This document shows positions 58,367 to 64,000 of a DNA stretch of 64,000 nt, in pieces. Below the pieces are notes generated by a model that was given only the letters and a program-made list of their open reading frames with translations, made no database searches and was not told the DNA's origin. Both the position numbers and the translations under genes were made by a program. Numbering within the stretch: position 1 is the stretch's first letter; each line of letters starts with the position of its first letter. The DNA is from Powellomyces hirtus (Eukaryota; Chytridiomycota; Chytridiomycetes; Spizellomycetales; Powellomycetaceae): NCBI GenBank assembly GCA_025526995.1, contig JAHLKG010000004.1:620001-684000 (forward strand). Reading direction: 5' to 3'.

Positions 58367-61300
58367 ATGCCTCGTCCGCAAACTATGCACAATGGCTCAC
58401 AACGGGGTTCCAGACCCATCACCCCTTTGCAAACTCCCCAACTGAACCGCCACACGGTGCATGGCTCAGCTTTGCGGTCTCGTGCTCAGCTTCCGAGATT
58501 CAACTCTGAATTTCGCAGTGGTGGAGAACCAACCGACCGCATTGAAGAAGAACCCAGTCCGGACCATGAAGAGGTGGACCTGGACATTACTCGACAAGAT
58601 ACACATAGCTCTGGCAATGACGATGATGACCATGATGGACACGAGTCAAGTCCTGTTACCGAAGATGAGACGCCAGAGACAGATGACGGCCGAACCTTGA
58701 GAGACGTCCAGGAGGTGAGTCGGCGCGGTTTATATTGAGAAAGAAGTCTCTCGAAAATGGGATGTTTCGTTATTCATATCTCATCCTTTGCTTCCAGGCC
58801 ATCAATATCAAGCATCCCTTTGGTCTTCGAATCTGGAAACCTGCTCTGTACAAAAAGTTCCGCAGTATTGACACAAAATCCTACAAAGCTCTCCATGCTG
58901 TTCCGGGCGAACAGCCTGCGACATCACTCTATCTCAAACCTGGCAACGTCTTGTGGTGTCTTTTGTTTGGATGGTGGATTTCTCTCGTCTATTTGTTCGT
59001 TGCCATCTTTCTGTTGGGCCCAATTGCGCTCTTGGGAAAAGTCGGAGCTACGATTTGGTTTTGCGGAAGTAAACGGGAACCGGTCAAACTAGGCTTTTTC
59101 ACACTGATACCATGGGTACTACTGGAGCTTGAGCATATATGGCAGTATGCCAAGGTACATTTTGACCGTATCTACGAGAAGAAAAACGGGCCACTAAAGT
59201 GGTCATTTTCAGGTCTTGACGAACATCTCCGGTTATCTCTTCTGGCCATTCGGTAAATTCATCGCGAAACGTCGGATTTACCACATGGTTTTCGAACAAG
59301 AAAGGGAAGACGGCTCAGCAACGGAGCGCACTGGACTCATGGCAGATCAGGATCATCTGACATCCAACTACAATGACGATACCTATGTGGTCGGCATCTC
59401 TGATGATGAGGTGGCCACTGATTCGCGACCAGCACCGGGCGACCGCATTCCTAAGTTTGCGCCTCATCACGACGAACCGCAGGATGGTGACAATGCTAGC
59501 GAGGTATCAGAAGAGGCGTGGCATGAATATCTGTTGGCGAATCGGCGATACAGTTACACCAGCCCTCATGGTTCGTGGTCTCAGTGGATACCTCGTTGGG
59601 TTCGCAGAACGTATAACGCCGGGTTTGGTGGAAACATCTTTCGGCTCTTTGTGTTGGTGTTGATTGCGCCCTTGCACTTGCTCATCACCTGCGCATGCTC
59701 TTTCATGGTGTTTTCGCTACCAATGGCGAAACTCAACTACGTGTTGTTGAAACACCTTCTACGCCATCCTCTGCAAATATCTGCTCACACGCCCGTTTAT
59801 CCGAAAGTATCGACCGGACGGCCCAGCCGGCGTGAGGCCCTCCAATCACGTGCATCTCACATGATTCGACGGACGAGCCAGATCTTTTGGCGACCGGCTT
59901 CAATTCTGTCCGAGGCATCAGAACCTATCTGTATTCCGACAACTCTGGGAACCCCTACAGCTATGCCATCTGGTGCCGTCGCTCAAGGACCGCAGCTCGC
60001 CCCAGAATTTCAAGTTATTCTCTGCACGTATGACGCGCTGGGCTGGGAATATTATAAGTACACCTACGATGGCATCAACATTATCTTTATCAACTTGACC
60101 GTAGTGATCATATTTGCCCTGGTCGACTTCTACTTCATCGGACCCAAGTTTGGATTCCATGGCATTGCCTCACCCAACGTGATTTTCTCGGCCAGTTTGA
60201 TATCCTCGATTCCTCTGGCATATTTCATCGGAATGGCCGTAGCCTCGATCACATCAGAAACTGGATCGTTAGCGGTTGGTGCGGTAATCAATGCCACTTT
60301 CGGCAGTATCATCGAAATCATCCTCTACATGCTTGCGCTCACGGAAGGAAAGACGAAAGTAGTTGAAGGTGCCGTGGTAGGCAGTTTGCTCGCTGGGCTG
60401 CTCGCTTTGCCTGGCGTGTCCATGTTTTTTGGGGGGATCAGGAGAAAGGAGCAACGATTCAATGCGAAAGCAGCCGGAGTGACGGCAACGATGCTGATCA
60501 TGGCTGTGGTTGGATGCTTTACCCCTACGCTCTTTCAAGAGGTTTACGGCACACAGGAACTCAAATGCATGCGGTGTCCCACTGTGAATACCTCGGATGA
60601 AGCCCACATCACTCCGGAAGCCTTAATGTTCCAGTGTTCCGGTTGTAGGATGACTTCCACTCTTCCGCAGGATGACGAAATCTACATGAATAGCACTCGT
60701 TACCTGGTCTGGGTATGCGCGGGTGCTTTGATTCTGATGTACGCTATTGGCCTGCTCTTCACCCTCCGAACGCATTCAAAAGAGATCTACGCGAAACCCA
60801 AACCGAAACAGCGAAGGGGTAGATCGCGCCGAGCCCGAGCAAAAGCCCTCTTTTCCCAGGCTATAAATGATGGTCCTTTTGCGACTGGGTCTTCGCCTGC
60901 CGAGGGGGCAAATGCATGTCCTCCGGCACAACATCCGCACGAAAGAATATCAGGAAGTGCGAGGTCCTCTATTACCAGTCCGACCTATGGTACTACGCGT
61001 GGCAAACGTGTCTCGCGGGGCGTCCCGCAGTCAGCAATAGAAACAAACCTGAGCGAGTATCCGTTTCCTGACAGCAGCCTCGCTGAGCGATCGCCTATGA
61101 TCAGCTCGTCACCCCGTTTACGCCCTTCAGCGAATCCCAGTGCTCCCATTTCACCTTCCCTTCCTCCTCGACGGAGTGTGCACACTACCGCTGGGTTAAT
61201 CACGGTTCAACATCCCGATCCAATTGTCGCCGTCCAAGCACCGGAGGAGTGGGACTCTGCTTCTGATGCCTCAAGTGATGGAGATGACGAGTCAGACGGA

Positions 61301-62036
61301 GCTGGTGGGCACGATCACCCAAACTGGGGTCTGGTCAAGAGCTCAATTGTTCTCCTGGGGTGCACTGTGCTGTACTCCCTCGTAGCGGAGGTTTTGATCA
61401 GTAGCGTGGACGACGTTGTAGAGAAAATGGGAATCGGAGAAAAAGTCCTTGGTGTAACCCTCTTCAGTTGGGTACCTCTGGTTACCGAGTTCTGTAAGTT
61501 ATCTTCCTTGTCATTGGGTGCGACATCCTTCTTTTCTCGCGCTCTCGATCTAATGCTTGCATGAATAACTAGACAACGCTATTGCCTTCGCCATGAACAA
61601 CAACATTGCTCTGTCACTCGAAATCGGATCAGCTTATGTGATGCAGGCAGCTATGTTGCAAATCCCTGTCATCATCTTTTTCTCGAACTGGTACTTCCCG
61701 ATTGTTCCGTCACCAACACAGCCTTCCTCTCTGGGCGTGCACACCGAGCAAACTGGATCACCCTTGCAAAAGCTCTTCAACACGATACTTGGTGGAGTGC
61801 CGGGGAGTTCGGGAACTCCACCATCGTCACTGCAACACCCAGAAACGCATCACGCTGCATCAAGAGGGTTCACTCTGATCTTTCCGCGATGGGATCTGTA
61901 TGCCGTTTTCTTCGGCACGTTCATCCTCACGTACGTGTATATTGAGGGAAAAGCGAACTACTTCAAGGGGGCCATGCTGCTCGGAGCATACGCCGTCTTG
62001 GCCGGAGTGTACTTCTTCGAACCGAGCTACGAGTAA
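58367..62036 (+). CDS. CAX-family cation/proton exchanger, type II (Vnx1-like), four exons
   Basis: Exons 58367-58714, 58798-59154, 59213-61493 and 61573-62036, giving 1,149 residues. Donors GTGAGT, GTACAT and GTAAGT; the last junction restores EFYNAIAFA. The N-terminal 110 residues are acidic and disordered. Several membrane segments follow (about 160-200, 240-250, 370-400), the extra N-terminal hydrophobic part seen in Vnx1 and other type-II CAX proteins. The two exchanger repeats carry the c-1-like NATFGSIIEIILY (about 588-605) and c-2-like NAIAFAMNNNIALSLEIGSAY (about 997-1018) regions that form the cation pathway. A loop with paired cysteines (CMRC, CSGC; about 687-715) and a long Ser/Pro/acidic cytosolic loop separate the halves. 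It probably exchanges Ca2+ or monovalent cations for H+ at the vacuole or another endomembrane; the ion is not settled by sequence. Confidence 0.87.
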
Positions 62037-62732
62037 AGTTGGGATGCATGTTGACAACTAGCCCATTCGTTTCCGGTATTGCGCAATTTGCACACACTTT
62101 GTGCGCTTTCAATATGGTTCGCTTTGTCCCCGACCGTGTACCAAATCCATCTTGTTCCCCCTCCGGAAATCTTGATTGTTCTGTATGTCGCCTGTAAATA
62201 TCATGAATCTATAATATTTTTCGCAAATGCAGCGAGATCCTGAGCGTGATCCATCGAGGCTTGGAAGTGTGGGAGACATATGGGACGTGTAGATCCCTGA
62301 AGACTCGGAGAACGACCTCATTCTGATTAAATCCTTCTTCTCTCACGGATCCGCGCAGCCCTAGCGCGAGACGTACCATTACGTCATTCATTTATCTGGA
62401 AGACGCGCCGCCAAGCCACGGGGCACGTGTTACGGATGCGATGGGATGGGGTTGGCGATTTGATGGATTTGGGTGGCTGGCGAGTTGCGTTGTTGATGAA
62501 GAGAAAGAAATGCCCAGAGAGAAAGAGAACGCGGTGGAAGCGCATGGAAGTTGCGAGCATTTCTCTCAGTGGCACAGCCATGCCGACGCGCCTGCCCCGC
62601 CCAATTCCGTTTTTCTTCCCACGCCCAGCGCGCCAGCAATAAAAGGACGTGCATGAGTTGCCCGGCCTGCTTCTGTTTTCTTTTCCCCAAGACTCCCGTT
62701 TTTCATTTTTAAAAAAAAGGATCACAGCAGTC
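62037..62732. promoter_or_regulatory. Intergenic region and Hsp70 promoter
   Basis: About 700 bp. AATAAAAGG at 62638-62646 is the best TATA-like box, 87 bp upstream of the Hsp70 ATG, followed by a pyrimidine-rich start region and an A-run. I see no unambiguous three-unit heat shock element. Confidence 0.45.
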
Positions 62733-63340
62733 ATGACTTCCAAAGCCGTCGGAATCGATTTGGGTACCACCTACTCGTAAGTACGCGCCGTTCTCTTGGC
62801 TGGCCGGTTCGCGGCCGGTCCCTGCCGGAGGGATCTTGGACCCGTGGAAATTGCGTTTGCTGACTGTCGACCTTGTCTTTCCTTCCTCGTCCAGCTGTGT
62901 CGGTGTGTGGCAGAACGACCGTGTCGAAATCATCGCCAACGACCAGGGAAACCGTACCACTCCTTCTTACGTTGGTTTCACCGACACTGAGCGTTTGATT
63001 GGTGATGCCGCCAAGAACCAGGTCGCGATGAACCCCATCAACACCGTCTTCGACGCTAAGCGTTTGATCGGTCGTCGCTTTACCGACAACGAGGTCCAGT
63101 CCGACATGAAGCACTGGCCTTTCAAGGTTATCGACAAGGATACCAAGCCCATCATCCAGGTATGTACTCACGGTCGAGCCTGATTGTCCACACTATAAAT
63201 GGCTTGCTCACAGGTTGCTTTCCCTTTAGATTGAGTTCAAGGGTGAGACCAAGACCTTCACCCCTGAGGAGATCTCCTCCATGGTTCTCCTGAAGATGAA
63301 GGAGACCGCTGAAGCCTACCTCGGTACCCCCGTCAAGGAC

Positions 63341-63375
<35 letters not shown>

Positions 63376-64000
63376 CCAGCGTCAGGCTACCAAGGACGCC
63401 GGTGTCATCTCTGGCCTGAACGTTCTCCGTATCATCAACGAGCCCACCGCCGCCGCCATCGCTTACGGTCTTGACAAGAAGACCGCTGGTGAGAAGAATG
63501 TCCTCATCTTCGATCTCGGAGGTGGTACATTCGATGTCTCCCTCCTTACCATCGAGGACGGTATCTTCGAGGTCAAGGCCACCGCTGGTGACACTCACTT
63601 GGGTGGTGAGGACTTCGACAACCGTCTTGTATCGCACTTCTCCGAGGAGTTCAAGCGCAAGTTCAAGAAGGACCTGACCTCCAACCCCCGTGCTCTGCGT
63701 CGTCTCAGGACCGCTTGCGAGCGTGCCAAGCGCACTCTCTCGTCTGCTGCCCAGACCTCCATCGAGATCGACTCTCTCTTCGAGGGTGTTGACTTCTACA
63801 CCTCCATCACCCGTGCTCGTTTCGAAGAGCTCTGCCAGGACCTTTTCCGTTCCACCGTTGACCCCGTCGAGAAGGTCCTCCGTGACTCCAAGATCGACAA
63901 GAACTCCGTCGATGAAGTTGTCCTCGTCGGTGGATCAACCCGTATCCCCAAGGTGCAGAAGCTCATCACTGACTTCTTCAACGGCAAGGAGCCCAACAAG
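62733..64000 (+). CDS. Cytosolic Hsp70 chaperone, 5' part (runs off window)
   Basis: Exons 62733-62776, 62895-63159 and 63230 to the window end, giving 360 residues so far. Introns GTAAGT...CCAG (118 nt) and GTATGT...TTTAG (70 nt). [20 protein letters not shown] holds the first phosphate loop. The second signature [14 protein letters not shown] and the third [13 protein letters not shown] are present, so the ATPase domain is nearly complete. There is no signal or transit peptide, which fits the cytosolic SSA/HSC70 class. Strong codon bias toward C-ending codons fits very high expression. It binds and refolds exposed hydrophobic peptides in an ATP cycle. Confidence 0.96.

Overview
The window is nuclear DNA of a fungus. 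The evidence is short spliceosomal introns (about 58-80 nt, GTRNGT donors and YAG acceptors), a cytosolic Hsp70, a type-II CAX-family cation exchanger, a secreted GH16/LysM cell-wall protein, and chromodomain-bearing Ty3/gypsy and Ty1/copia elements. The lineage within fungi cannot be fixed from this sequence. TGA is a genuine stop here: it ends the GH16/LysM gene and the 46.5 kb gene.

Positions 1 to about 44.4 kb are one nest of LTR retrotransposons, which I call A-F. A copia element A0 (+) is the oldest layer, and only its 3' end is visible. Copia element C (3553-43430) sits in A0 with 256-bp LTRs and a GCATC target duplication. Into C went B1 (copia, 4198), A2 (copia, ending at 20496), gypsy D (22185-41670, AAAGA) and a B LTR that is now solo (41814-42053, GGAAC). 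Into D went gypsy E (26752-32968, CCGTA) and copia F (33027-38365, GAAGT). A further A copy (A1, minus strand) entered A0 at 3444. B2 (8911-15093) has both LTRs but mismatched flanks, which is best explained by recombination between two B insertions that deleted what lay between them.

E and F have LTR pairs that read as identical and are recent; C is old and carries several TGA codons where Arg is expected. The copia families A, B, C and F share a primer site complementary to the anticodon loop of initiator tRNA-Met. Gypsy D and E use what looks like the 3' end of the same tRNA. A, B and C carry a chromodomain between integrase and reverse transcriptase. C and D each carry an antisense RING-finger gene between pol and the 3' LTR, and in D that gene has introns. 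B2 has an unrelated antisense ORF in the same place. D and E share an in-frame TGA between capsid and zinc knuckle of gag.

From about 44.4 to 46.5 kb there is decayed sequence with one more solo LTR (43999-44436, GATGT). The gene-bearing right side holds a single-pass membrane/coiled-coil protein (46527-47610), a broken minus-strand gene cut by an old F-LTR remnant (47652-48226), the secreted GH16-LysM protein (48543-51287), a five-exon coiled-coil protein (51840-53972), a METTL-type methyltransferase (54523-55542), a four-exon minus-strand protein of unknown function (55631-56581), a four-exon CAX-type exchanger (58367-62036), and the 5' part of an Hsp70 gene (62733 to the window end). These host genes are ordinary housekeeping or wall genes with no shared pathway. 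All exon boundaries and LTR coordinates were read by eye.
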